19,036 bases of DNA from RGIG3102 sp964369915 (GCA_964369915.1 CAYJGG010000040.1:1-19036); one strand, 5' to 3'. Shown: positions 1 through 7,633, counted from the first letter of the stretch. The notes: generated from the sequence alone by a model not told the origin. Numbers and translations: made by a program.

Positions 1-27
1 GTCTAGTTCTCTATTAAAATAAGTCAT
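1..27 (-). CDS. 5' end of a gene, probably polyphosphate kinase 1 (partial)
   Basis: Only nine codons are inside the window, reading MTYFNRELD from an ATG at 25-27 on the minus strand. An AAGGAGA Shine-Dalgarno at 34-40, six bases upstream, and a good promoter at 83-111 make the start credible. The string YFNREL(D/S) near the N-terminus is what I expect at the start of polyphosphate kinase 1 (Ppk), whose N-terminal domain commonly opens with a NRELSWLxFNxRVLEEA motif. Nine residues are too few to be sure, so the product is an inference; the presence of a gene start is well supported. Confidence 0.55.
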
Positions 28-82
28 TATAAATCTCCTTTTTTAGTTCCTTTTTTGATTAAGTTCTAAAATTATCTTGTTT

Positions 83-111
83 ATTGTAACATAATTGTAT
101 ATATTATTCAA
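83..111 (-). promoter_or_regulatory. Promoter for the gene leaving the left edge
   Basis: Minus strand: -35 TTGAAT (106-111), 17-bp spacer, -10 TACAAT (83-88) preceded by TGT, an extended -10. The expected start is near 76, giving a leader of about 50 nt. Upstream of the -35, at 112-160, are two imperfect inverted arms (TTAACTATAGT at 114-124 and ACTATTAGTTAA at 147-158) that could be a regulatory site. Confidence 0.6.
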
Positions 112-190
112 GGTTAACTATAGTATAATTTTAGCATACAAAAAAACTATTAGTTAAACAAATGAGTATTATTTAAAAACTATACTAAAT

Positions 191-222
191 AAAAATAGAG
201 CTTATTAATAAGCTCTATTTTT
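191..222 (-). terminator. Rho-independent terminator of the symporter gene
   Basis: Perfect 14-bp stem (191-204 with 209-222) around a TTAA loop, with A/T flanks on both sides. It lies eight bases past the symporter stop codon. The A-tract and T-tract arms make it usable in both directions. Confidence 0.75.
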
Positions 223-229
223 ATTTTAT

Positions 230-1471
230 TTATATAGCTTGAGTAACAGGCTCTTTTGCCATATCACCATCCCATAATTTTTCAGATTTTGAAACCCATA
301 GGTTAGCAACTAAGTCACCCTCAACATTTAGTGTTGTGAACGCCATATCTAGTAAACGATAGAATGCTGAAATAGGTCCCATTAAATCAAACGGTAAACC
401 GAACATTGATAAGAAAGAAGCCCCTAAAACTATCCCGCCTCCTGGAATACCAGGAGCTGCCATATTAATCATAGTTGCAACAACTGCCATTGTAGCAATA
501 GTAGTTATAGGTAATGATAATCCGTAGAAATCTGAAACGAATATAGCCAAGCAACAGAATGAAGCTGCTCCACCACACATATTTATTGTACAGCCTAAAG
601 GTAGTGTGAAATTTGAGATTGATTCTGGAGCTTTTAAATCATCAACACTTACACGAATTGTTGTTGGTAATGTTGCTGCTGATGAAGTTGTTGATAAAGT
701 CATTAAAGCTATTTTACCACATGCTTTTAATAGAGCTTTAGGATTAACTTTTGTGTAGATAATAGTAGGAATAACCATTATAAGAATAAATATTGCAATA
801 CATGCAAGCCAGCAAGTCAATATGTATTTACCTAATGCTGTGAATACACCAGCACCATATTTTGCTATTGAAAACGCCATAAGTGACATAACACCAATTG
901 GTGAAGTTTCCATAACTATGCCTAATACATTAAATGTAACTGCTGAAGTACTGTTAATAAATTCTTTTAAAGCAGTTGCTTTGATACCAACTGTAACTAT
1001 TGAAACTGATACTAACATTGTGAAAATAATTACAGGAAGAATATCTCCATTAACAACCGATGCAAATATATTATCAGTAACTATATTAATTAAAAATCCT
1101 GATAAAGTAGTGTTTGCTAAAGTGCCTTCCCATACTGGCTGGTCATTAAAAATAACCCCAAGACCTGGTCTTATTAGCATTGCAACACCAAGTGCAACAA
1201 TAAAGCTTAAGATAAACATACATACGTAAACACCTACAGTTTTAAGACCAACTCTTCTTAAAGAAGAGCTATCTTGAATATTAATTATACCACCTGCAAC
1301 AGCACAAATAAGAACTGGCATTATCATCATTTTTATAAGTTTTAAATAAACATCGCCAACAAATTGCATACTAAGTGAAAATTCAGGAAGAATAAACCCA
1401 AACCCTATCCCTAAAATAAAACCAAGTGCTACTCTTAAAAATAAATTTTCTTTTTTTAATAAGACTTTCAT
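230..1471 (-). CDS. Dicarboxylate/amino acid:cation symporter (DAACS family)
   Basis: A 413-residue, very hydrophobic membrane protein of the glutamate-transporter fold (GltPh/GltT/SstT group), expected to couple uptake of an amino or organic acid to Na+ or H+. Family signatures are visible in order: serine-rich SSAATLP (about 263-269) for hairpin HP1, TINMCGG (295-301) for TM7, APGIPGGG (339-346) for HP2, and DMAFTTLNVEGD (375-386) for TM8. The TM8 Asp that contacts the substrate amino group is kept (D375), but the position of the arginine that binds an acidic side chain in GltPh (R397) is Phe378, and the NMDG aspartate is Cys299. A neutral substrate is therefore more likely than glutamate or aspartate (inference). 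Start: ATG with GGAGG eight bases upstream. It follows the DUF362 gene by 62 nt on the same strand with no clear terminator between, so the two are probably co-transcribed. Confidence 0.9.
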   Translation of the reverse strand: MKVLLKKENLFLRVALGFILGIGFGFILPEFSLSMQFVGDVYLKLIKMMIMPVLICAVAGGIINIQDSSSLRRVGLKTVGVYVCMFILSFIVALGVAMLIRPGLGVIFNDQPVWEGTLANTTLSGFLINIVTDNIFASVVNGDILPVIIFTMLVSVSIVTVGIKATALKEFINSTSAVTFNVLGIVMETSPIGVMSLMAFSIAKYGAGVFTALGKYILTCWLACIAIFILIMVIPTIIYTKVNPKALLKACGKIALMTLSTTSSAATLPTTIRVSVDDLKAPESISNFTLPLGCTINMCGGAASFCCLAIFVSDFYGLSLPITTIATMAVVATMINMAAPGIPGGGIVLGASFLSMFGLPFDLMGPISAFYRLLDMAFTTLNVEGDLVANLWVSKSEKLWDGDMAKEPVTQAI

Positions 1472-1533
1472 ACATTAACCTCCAAATTAATAAATTGTTT
1501 TAATTTTTATTTGGTATTTTGCTAGATATATAG

Positions 1534-3282
1534 TTACATTACTCCTGATGTAACTACTTTTGCATTCGAAACAGCCTGCCCTGCTTGATTTGTATATGTA
1601 AAATTATTGCCAGTGCTTAAATTTTTAACTTCACTATTTTCTAACGAAAGAATAGGTGTTGAAAAGTTTAGCGTAGTAAAGAGTTTTATAGAAAACTTGT
1701 TTTGCAATGAAGTTATAAAATCTTTACTTATATCATTACTTGCTAAAATTATTGATTCTACATTTTGATTAATTTTATTTAAATCTATTTCATCATAAGC
1801 ATAAAGAAAAATCATTCCTTCAATATCCAATTCTATTGCGCCAACTGTGTTTGTATTTATTGATTTATAATAAGTTAAATATCCAAACTCAGTTTTAATT
1901 TTATTATTAAACCCTTCACAAACAATTTTTTCGCCTTCAAAAGCAGAATAAACCTCAGCTTCTACTTTTTTTGCAATAGTTAAATCTTTTTTATCAAACA
2001 CTGCTATATGCGATGGTGAAACTTTCATTATTTCATCTTCATTTAATCCGTTATATGGATTTATAACTATTTTATAATTCATTGTTTGAAGATTTGTAGC
2101 GCTATTCCCTATTGCATTTATTGTAACTCCATACATATTCCAAATCATTTTAAGCATTTCTGATGTCACTGGTGGACATCCTTTACAATAAGGGGCAAGA
2201 TCTTTATATTTTGCTGTACAAACTCCAACTAAATAAGCATTTTTGCCACACGCTTTAATTTCTTCTGGATCTATATCTTTTCCTGCAAAAATCGTAACTT
2301 TTTCGCTATCTTTAAACTTATCTGAATGATATCTTAAAAATTGAGTTAATGTTGCATGGCATGCACTACATGCACTTTCGTCTACATATTCTAAATTTTC
2401 GCAATTTAAAGATAATCTTGCTTGTGCAGGGGTTAAAAATTGTTCTTTGTATTTTATATAGTCTTTTGGTTCAACATCTATTGTATCATAAGTAACGTTT
2501 TTGCTTTCTGCAACTAATTTAACATGACCAACTTCTTCTAATTCAAGTCCCATCAACTTTAAAGAAATCATATCACAAGAAACAGGGCACGAAGATGATG
2601 TAATGTATCCAAAAGGTTTTGGTGTTCCGCCGGATGGCCCAAAGCCTTCCATTCCTATTACACCATCAGTTACAACATAATCTGGATATAAAACAGTTGT
2701 TAAGTCTAAAATTCCAAAATCTAAAGCTCTTTCGCTTCGCCCTTTTGGTACTTCTTTAGTTAATCGATGGAGTTTGTTCTTTTCTCTTTTATACATTCCT
2801 CCTTTCATATTTTTTATACTTAAACTTGCACCTGTGTACATATGTGTTTTCATAACAGGTACACATATAACTATATCAACATCGTATAATATATTGGAAA
2901 GTAAAATACTATCAACAACATATCCATTTTCAATTTTCTTTTCAATAGGTCCTGAAATATTTAAATCAAGACAAGTTGCGCCTTCTTCAATACATACATC
3001 ATATATTCCTGCTGTTTTTAAAGCTTTGTCAGTGTCTACACCTATAACTGAGCTATCTCCTACAAAAACTTCAGAGACATTATTATCATTTAAATATTTA
3101 ATAATGCCTCTTATCACCTCAGGGTGTGTAGATAGTCCGGATTTTGCAGCTCCGTCAAATCCTACATTTGGTTTTAATAAAACTTTTTTCCCTTTTACAT
3201 CTTCATTAATCACTGCTTTTATCGCCTCGTAAGCAGATTTGCATGGATCATCAACTTTTATTACTTTAACAAAAGAATTCAT
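1534..3282 (-). CDS. DUF362 domain-containing protein with cysteine-rich C-terminal extension
   Basis: 582 residues, likely cytoplasmic. The N-terminal half is a DUF362 domain: KPN (37-39), KTHMYTGASLSIKNMKGG (145-162) and DGVIGMEGFGPSGGTPK (206-222) are typical conserved blocks. The family function is not established. The C-terminal half adds six cysteines in two clusters, CSAC (305-308) and C345/C355/CKGC (366-369), which could bind a metal or Fe-S cluster, though it is not a classic ferredoxin pattern; residues after about 400 are not recognised. The ATG at 3280-3282 is chosen because AGGAGAGG lies just upstream. An in-frame ATG at 3337-3339 would extend the protein by 19 residues, but that stretch covers the operator and the Shine-Dalgarno. 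First gene of a probable operon with the DAACS symporter, divergent from a TetR regulator. Confidence 0.85.
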   Translation of the reverse strand: MNSFVKVIKVDDPCKSAYEAIKAVINEDVKGKKVLLKPNVGFDGAAKSGLSTHPEVIRGIIKYLNDNNVSEVFVGDSSVIGVDTDKALKTAGIYDVCIEEGATCLDLNISGPIEKKIENGYVVDSILLSNILYDVDIVICVPVMKTHMYTGASLSIKNMKGGMYKREKNKLHRLTKEVPKGRSERALDFGILDLTTVLYPDYVVTDGVIGMEGFGPSGGTPKPFGYITSSSCPVSCDMISLKLMGLELEEVGHVKLVAESKNVTYDTIDVEPKDYIKYKEQFLTPAQARLSLNCENLEYVDESACSACHATLTQFLRYHSDKFKDSEKVTIFAGKDIDPEEIKACGKNAYLVGVCTAKYKDLAPYCKGCPPVTSEMLKMIWNMYGVTINAIGNSATNLQTMNYKIVINPYNGLNEDEIMKVSPSHIAVFDKKDLTIAKKVEAEVYSAFEGEKIVCEGFNNKIKTEFGYLTYYKSINTNTVGAIELDIEGMIFLYAYDEIDLNKINQNVESIILASNDISKDFITSLQNKFSIKLFTTLNFSTPILSLENSEVKNLSTGNNFTYTNQAGQAVSNAKVVTSGVM

Positions 3283-3315
3283 ATTCCTCTCCTTATTTGA
3301 AAAATTATTTAATTT

Positions 3316-3338
3316 AACTTGTTCACTGAACTTGTTCA
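3316..3338. promoter_or_regulatory. Probable TetR operator upstream of DUF362
   Basis: Three alternating half-sites, GTTCA (3321-3325), TGAAC (3327-3331) and GTTCA (3334-3338), inside a direct repeat of AACTTGTTCA separated by CTG. This creates two overlapping palindromes, GTTCA-C-TGAAC and TGAAC-TT-GTTCA. The site lies about 10-15 bp downstream of the DUF362 -10 element, across the early transcribed region, as expected for a repressor site. The divergent TetR protein is the obvious candidate (inference). Confidence 0.6.
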
Positions 3339-3347
3339 TTTAATTAC

Positions 3348-3376
3348 ATTTTATATTTGATTTTTAAAAAAGTCAA
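3348..3376 (-). promoter_or_regulatory. Promoter of the DUF362-symporter operon
   Basis: Minus strand: -35 TTGACT (3371-3376), 17-bp spacer, -10 TAAAAT (3348-3353). The expected start near 3341 is immediately upstream of the GTTCA/TGAAC operator. Confidence 0.65.
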
Positions 3377-3396
3377 TATATTTTTTATAATTTGTG

Positions 3397-3425
3397 TTGA
3401 TTTTTAGTAGAAAAAAAAGTATAAT
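3397..3425 (+). promoter_or_regulatory. Promoter of the first TetR gene
   Basis: -35 TTGATT (3397-3402), 17-bp spacer, consensus -10 TATAAT (3420-3425). No copy of the GTTCA/TGAAC half-sites overlaps it; the operator is about 60 bp away, so direct autorepression is not evident. Confidence 0.7.
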
Positions 3426-3450
3426 ATTTGTAGATAATAACTAAAAACAC

Positions 3451-3478
3451 AAGTAAGGATAAATAAGTAAGGATAAAT
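3451..3478 (+). repeat. 14-bp tandem duplication carrying two ribosome-binding sites
   Basis: AAGTAAGGATAAAT occurs twice in tandem (3451-3464 and 3465-3478), directly abutting the ATG of the TetR gene. Each copy contains an AAGGAT Shine-Dalgarno; the second is five bases from the start codon and is probably the functional one. Confidence 0.8.
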
Positions 3479-3479
3479 A

Positions 3480-4082
3480 ATGAATAATAAAACGAGCAGA
3501 AAAGACTCTGCATTGCAAACTAAAAGTGTAATACAAAGCACTGTTGTAAAAATGATGAAGCAAGTTTCATTTGATAAATTGACAATAAGAGATATTTGTA
3601 AAGAAGCTAATGTTTCGACTGGAACTTTCTACACCTACTTTCCAAGTAAAGAACATGCTTTATTGTTTAGTCATCGATACATCGATAACTTATATGTTGA
3701 TTTTGATTTTTCAGGTTGCAGTAATGCAATTGAAAAAATTCAAAAAATTATATCAGTGTATTTAAAATCTATAGAACAAGAAGATTTTGAATATATCCAG
3801 CAGATTTATATTGCACATATTAAATGTTATTATAAAGATATGTTTACAGATTCAAGAGTTTTAGCTGGATTAATAACTAGCATTATTGATGAAGGCAAAA
3901 ATGATAATTTAATTTATTCTAACGAAGATAGCCATAGACTAACACAATGTTTAATGCGTGCTGCACGTGGACACGTTTATGATTATTGTATAAACCCTAA
4001 TAAACGTGATGCACAAAAATGGTTAGTTGATGCACAAAAAGATATGCACTCTTATATAGAATTTTTCTTAAAAAATAAATAA
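3480..4082 (+). CDS. TetR/AcrR-family transcriptional regulator
   Basis: 200 residues, normal family length. The N-terminal DNA-binding domain is clear: a helix at about 12-30, then the helix-turn-helix LTIRDICKEANVSTGTFYTYF (34-54) with the characteristic TGTFYTYFPSKEHAL end. The C-terminal 130 residues are the variable ligand-binding and dimerisation part, so the ligand cannot be read. It is transcribed away from the DUF362-symporter operon and probably represses it through the GTTCA/TGAAC site. The gene ends four bases before a strong bidirectional terminator. ATG start with a duplicated Shine-Dalgarno. Confidence 0.92.
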   Translation: MNNKTSRKDSALQTKSVIQSTVVKMMKQVSFDKLTIRDICKEANVSTGTFYTYFPSKEHALLFSHRYIDNLYVDFDFSGCSNAIEKIQKIISVYLKSIEQEDFEYIQQIYIAHIKCYYKDMFTDSRVLAGLITSIIDEGKNDNLIYSNEDSHRLTQCLMRAARGHVYDYCINPNKRDAQKWLVDAQKDMHSYIEFFLKNK

Positions 4083-4085
4083 AAT

Positions 4086-4123
4086 AAAACTCTACTGATA
4101 GAATATCTATCAGTAGAGTTTTT
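4086..4123. terminator. Bidirectional terminator between TetR and hydrolase genes
   Basis: Perfect 16-bp stem (4086-4101 with 4107-4122) and a 5-base loop, flanked by an A-run on the left and a T-run on the right. It serves the convergent TetR (plus) and hydrolase (minus) genes. Confidence 0.9.
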
Positions 4124-4128
4124 AATTT

Positions 4129-4941
4129 TTATAATCTATTTTCAATCCAAGTAATTGCATCCCCTATTACTTCTTCTTTAACATATTCATTAAAAATTTC
4201 ATGGAATAAATTTCCGTATAATTTTAAAGACTTATCTTTTGAAGAAACATTTTTAAATAAGTAAACACTATCTTCACAGCTAACTATTCCATCATTCTCA
4301 CCGTGTAAAATTAAAACTGGATACTTAAATTCAGATATCTTTTGAGTAATCCAAGTTACTCCTTTAGTAAGAGAATAACATAAACCTGCAGTGAAAGTTT
4401 TTCCATTGTGTGGATCTATTTTATACCAGTCAACAACCTCTTTAACACTGCAAACACCATCTCCAAGTTCATTAGGAAGTGCTGTTAGATCGTCCATACC
4501 AGCGGGTAGCGATGTTATTAATCCTTTAGTGTCATTAACTAAAGCTCCACTAGTGATAATTCCTTTTAGCTTTTTATCTGGATATTTTACTGCATATAAA
4601 GTAGCAGTGTATCCTCCCATACTATGGCCTAGTAAAAATACTGGTAGATGTGGATTTTCTTTAATAGCTAAATCAACTAAAACATTGGTATCATCAAGTA
4701 ATTCATTAAAATCTGTTAAATGAGCTTTTTCACCTTCACTTCTACCGTGACCACGATGATCAAAGCGATAAGTACCTATACCACTTTCACAAAATTGTTT
4801 AACTAAATGGTCGTATCTTCCTTGATGTTCGCATAATCCATGAACAATAACAGCTATCGCTTCAGGATTTTCTGGGAAATCAGTTTTCATAAATAGGTTA
4901 GTGCCATCAAATGATGCTATAATTTTCTCACTTTTGTGCAT
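4129..4941 (-). CDS. Alpha/beta hydrolase, monoacylglycerol lipase/lysophospholipase-like
   Basis: 270 residues, no signal peptide, so probably cytoplasmic. It has the serine-hydrolase fold: oxyanion-region motif HGLCEHQGRY (34-43), strand and turn YRFDHRGHGRSEG (58-70), nucleophile elbow GHSMGG with Ser107, acid Asp217 in HGENDGIV, and catalytic His247 in NLFHEIFNE. This combination is typical of the Hydrolase_4/PldB group (monoacylglycerol lipases, lysophospholipases). The actual ester substrate is not predictable. ATG start with CGGAGG upstream. It is a single-gene unit with its own promoter (5033-5061) and a terminator shared with the neighbouring TetR gene. Confidence 0.9.
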   Translation of the reverse strand: MHKSEKIIASFDGTNLFMKTDFPENPEAIAVIVHGLCEHQGRYDHLVKQFCESGIGTYRFDHRGHGRSEGEKAHLTDFNELLDDTNVLVDLAIKENPHLPVFLLGHSMGGYTATLYAVKYPDKKLKGIITSGALVNDTKGLITSLPAGMDDLTALPNELGDGVCSVKEVVDWYKIDPHNGKTFTAGLCYSLTKGVTWITQKISEFKYPVLILHGENDGIVSCEDSVYLFKNVSSKDKSLKLYGNLFHEIFNEYVKEEVIGDAITWIENRL

Positions 4942-4967
4942 AGTAAACCTCCGTTAAATTTTATTTA

Positions 4968-4988
4968 AAGCGAAACTATTTTTCGCTA
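4968..4988 (-). other. Hairpin in the hydrolase leader
   Basis: AGCGAAA and TTTCGCT form a 7-bp stem with a short loop in the 5' leader, roughly 20 bases upstream of the Shine-Dalgarno. It has no T-run, so it is not a terminator. A role in RNA stability or as a protein site is possible but unproven. Confidence 0.4.
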
Positions 4989-5032
4989 ACATAAAAAATT
5001 ATCTTTTGAGTTAAATGCATATATCTACTTTT

Positions 5033-5061
5033 ATATTATCATTGATTTAAACTTGTGTCAA
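5033..5061 (-). promoter_or_regulatory. Promoter of the hydrolase gene
   Basis: Minus strand: consensus -35 TTGACA (5056-5061), 17-bp spacer ending in TGA, -10 TAATAT (5033-5038). Expected start near 5026, leader about 85 nt. Confidence 0.75.
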
Positions 5062-5097
5062 TTAGTATATTATATTAAATTTTATATTATAATTTAT

Positions 5098-5130
5098 TCA
5101 AAAAAATAGAGATGCAATGCATCTCTATTT
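5098..5130 (-). terminator. Terminator of the metal ATPase operon
   Basis: Inverted repeat AAATAGAGATGC... (5104-5116 with 5118-5130), followed on the minus strand by a run of T. It lies just after the 26-aa gene at the end of the operon. Confidence 0.8.
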
Positions 5131-5135
5131 AAAAT

Positions 5136-5216
5136 TTATTTATGCTTATAACCTGTGTATATACACATTATCATTGCAAAAACAGCAAGATAAGACCAAA
5201 ATTTATGTTGTTTCAT
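5136..5216 (-). CDS. 26-aa single-helix membrane microprotein at the end of the ATPase operon
   Basis: A small gene overlapping the last 14 bases of the P-type ATPase gene in another frame. It starts MKQHKFWSYLAVF, continues as one hydrophobic helix to about residue 20, and ends YTGYKHK: basic N-terminus, one membrane segment, basic C-terminus. A GGAGGA Shine-Dalgarno (5225-5230) lies eight bases upstream of its ATG, inside the ATPase coding sequence where it serves no other purpose, and the operon terminator begins six bases after its stop. These facts argue for translation. The sequence resembles short proteins I recall beside metal ATPases in Firmicutes (possibly those labelled DUF6219); I could not check this. 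A role as a small subunit or stabiliser of the ATPase is inference. Confidence 0.7.
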   Translation of the reverse strand: MKQHKFWSYLAVFAMIMCIYTGYKHK

Positions 5217-7335
5217 CTTTTTTTTCCTCCAATTTTTTTATAAAATCTTCTTTTTTCATCAATTGTTTTGCCGAAGTTAATGTTAAGGCAATTGTAGAAG
5301 CATTATGTAAAAATGCAGAAGTACCTGCAGTTATTGTGCCGAAAATTCCAAGTATGATAAGAGCTGAATTAAACGATACAATAAATCCATATTGATTATA
5401 GATTTTTCTCATTAATTTAATTGCAAGTCTTCTAGTTTCTATAATTTTTGTTAATTCATGAGTTAAAATAGAAATATCAGCAACTTCTCTTGCTATATCC
5501 GAAGATCCATTTAAAGTTAAAGATACATCTGCAATGCTTAAAGCAGGAGTGTCATTTATTCCATCGCCAACCATTAAAATAGTTCTTCCCTCGTCTTTAA
5601 GATTTTGAATTATCTCGGCTTTTTTATCAGGTAGAACAGAAGCGTAATATTTATCAATGCCTAGAATATCCGAAGTAAATTTAGCATTACTTTCGCCATC
5701 TCCAGTTATCATATAAATATCTTTAATACCTTCTTTTCTTAATAGATTAATTGTTTTTTTAGCGTCTTGTCTAGGAGGGTCATTAACGCATATAACACCA
5801 ATTAGTTTTTTATCTATCGCTAGATACACAGCACTATCACTGCCTATTTCATTATTTATAAATTCTTCTTTTTCAAAAGGATATAAAACACCTTCATCTT
5901 CAAACACAAAATGCTTACTTCCAATTATCGCGTGTTTTCCATTGTAAGTGCTTGCTATACCATGAGCTACTATATATTCAACCTTACCATGATTTTCAGG
6001 ATGGCTTATCCCCTTTTCTTTTGCATAACTAACTATTGAAGCTGCAACACTATGAGGAAAATGCTCTTCAAGACATGCAGCCACTTTTAAAACTTCATCC
6101 TGTGAATAATTTTCATCTAAAGAAATAATTTTTGATACTTTTGGAACTGCATTAGTAAGAGTTCCGGTTTTATCAAAAACAACAGTGTCTACTTTTGATA
6201 ATATTTCAAGATATTTACCACCTTTTACTAGCACTTCATTGTTAACGCTTTCTTTTAAAGCAGATATTAAAGTGATTGGAGTTGTTAGCTTTATAGCACA
6301 AGAAAAATCGACCATTAAAACAGAAATAGCCCTAGCTAAATTACCTGTTAATAAAAAGGTAGTTAAAAACAATCCAAAACTAACTGGGACTATGTCATCA
6401 GCGAGTCTTTCAGCCTTTGTTTGAACTAAAGCTTTTTCTTTTTCACCAGTATCTATTAAATCAATTATTTTAGCTATACGAGAGTCACTTTGTAAATTCA
6501 TTATACATATGTCGATTTCGCCATCTTCTAAAACTGTTCCTGCAAAAACTGTGCTATCTACGGATTTATGCACTGGAATTGGCTCGCCAGTCATAGTAGA
6601 TTCATTTATTAAAGCATCTCCTAAAACAACTGTTCCATCGACAGGTATTAAGCTACCTTTTCTAATACGAATTACATCTCCAACAATTAAATCTTTTGTT
6701 TTCACTTCAATTTCTGTTCCATCTTGAACTAACCAAACTTTATCAACATTAATAGTTAAACTTTTAGCTAATGCATTTTTTGCTCTTAAATTAGCGTATT
6801 CTAATAATAAATCTGATAATTTTAATAAAAACATTGTATTTGAAGCAGTTGAATAATTTTTATATAATAAAGATGCACCAATAGCAGTAGCATCTAAAAC
6901 TTCAACGTTAATTTGTTTTTTTGATAAAGAGTAAAATCCACTTTTAATATATGGAGCTGCACGATATAGCGTGTAAACCTTATGAGGCAAAGTTGGTAAT
7001 AAAAAATATCTTAGTGTATGAAAGGTGAAGTGCTTTACAATCTTCTTTTTAATATTATTTTCTAATATGATTGCTTTTTCTTCTGCTGTTGGTTCAGAAG
7101 TAGGCATAGTTTTTAAAGTTAAATTAGAAATTGTTTCTAACACTTTATCTCTTGTTTTATTATTTTTATACTCAATAAGCACAGAGCCATTAATAACATT
7201 CGCTTTAACATTAATTACTCCATTTAAAGAAAGGAGCAGCTCACTTAAACCGTAACACTGCTCCTGAGTTATAATATATTTACCAAAGCGAACTCTTAAA
7301 CGACCTGGCTTATCACATATTATGTGATATTTCAT
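5203..7335 (-). CDS. Heavy-metal-translocating P-type ATPase (P1B type)
   Basis: 710 residues, a membrane pump that exports a metal cation using ATP. The N-terminal 60 residues look like a metal-binding ferredoxin-like domain that lacks the CxxC pair. Core motifs: TGEP of the actuator domain (249-252), phosphorylated Asp in DKTGT (388-392), HFPH in the nucleotide domain (425-428), TGDG (544-547) and GDGIND (590-595). The membrane metal site reads SCAIKLTTP with Cys346 instead of the CPC/CPH of copper or zinc pumps, and a late helix has a HN pair (677-678). Metal specificity is therefore not assigned; Mn or Zn are candidates by analogy with related pumps. The ATG at 7333-7335 is chosen because AAGGAG lies five bases upstream; the in-frame GTG two codons earlier overlaps that site. 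The site also overlaps the stop of the preceding gene, indicating translational coupling. Confidence 0.9.
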   Translation of the reverse strand: MKYHIICDKPGRLRVRFGKYIITQEQCYGLSELLLSLNGVINVKANVINGSVLIEYKNNKTRDKVLETISNLTLKTMPTSEPTAEEKAIILENNIKKKIVKHFTFHTLRYFLLPTLPHKVYTLYRAAPYIKSGFYSLSKKQINVEVLDATAIGASLLYKNYSTASNTMFLLKLSDLLLEYANLRAKNALAKSLTINVDKVWLVQDGTEIEVKTKDLIVGDVIRIRKGSLIPVDGTVVLGDALINESTMTGEPIPVHKSVDSTVFAGTVLEDGEIDICIMNLQSDSRIAKIIDLIDTGEKEKALVQTKAERLADDIVPVSFGLFLTTFLLTGNLARAISVLMVDFSCAIKLTTPITLISALKESVNNEVLVKGGKYLEILSKVDTVVFDKTGTLTNAVPKVSKIISLDENYSQDEVLKVAACLEEHFPHSVAASIVSYAKEKGISHPENHGKVEYIVAHGIASTYNGKHAIIGSKHFVFEDEGVLYPFEKEEFINNEIGSDSAVYLAIDKKLIGVICVNDPPRQDAKKTINLLRKEGIKDIYMITGDGESNAKFTSDILGIDKYYASVLPDKKAEIIQNLKDEGRTILMVGDGINDTPALSIADVSLTLNGSSDIAREVADISILTHELTKIIETRRLAIKLMRKIYNQYGFIVSFNSALIILGIFGTITAGTSAFLHNASTIALTLTSAKQLMKKEDFIKKLEEKKDETT

Positions 7336-7344
7336 AGGCACTCC

Positions 7345-7602
7345 TTAGTTTACTTCACAAGTAACATCTAGTTCACAGTCATCTTTTGCAACTGCTTTTG
7401 CTTCTGCACAAATATCTTCTGCTTCTTCACGAATATTTGCAACGTTTTCTAGGACTTTATCTTTTAGCATAATTCCATTAGCTACGCCTTTAACTGCTAA
7501 TTCACGTGCTTTTTTTGTTTTTAAAAAACTTAGCACAGCTACACCTGTTGCCGCCCCTGCTGCAAAAATTACTTTATGCTGTTTTGTTATATAATTAAAC
7601 AT
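7345..7602 (-). CDS. 85-aa single-helix protein preceding the metal ATPase (DUF6110-like)
   Basis: A short basic N-terminus (MFNYITKQHK), one hydrophobic glycine/alanine-rich segment (about 11-27), then a long predicted amphipathic helix containing KDKVLENVANIREEAEDI, and an acidic C-terminus with two cysteines (DDCELDVTCEVN). It resembles the family I recall as DUF6110, which occurs directly upstream of P-type ATPases in Firmicutes; function unknown. The acidic, cysteine-bearing tail could bind or hand over metal (inference). Start: ATG with AGGAGG upstream. It sits 31 nt after the AraC-type gene and its TAA overlaps the ATPase Shine-Dalgarno. Confidence 0.75.
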   Translation of the reverse strand: MFNYITKQHKVIFAAGAATGVAVLSFLKTKKARELAVKGVANGIMLKDKVLENVANIREEAEDICAEAKAVAKDDCELDVTCEVN

Positions 7603-7633
7603 ATATTTACCTCCTAAATATCGAATTACTTAA

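Noticed and set aside
822..1229. Plus-strand frame antisense to the symporter, and similar antisense frames at 2774-3232, 4391-4723, 5117-5395, 9616-9810 and 17041-17304
   Set aside because: All lie opposite well-supported genes, lack ribosome-binding sites and have compositions expected of antisense reading.
3283..3339. 19-residue N-terminal extension of the DUF362 protein
   Set aside because: It would be encoded by the operator and the Shine-Dalgarno sequence; AGGAGAGG fits the downstream ATG at 3280-3282.
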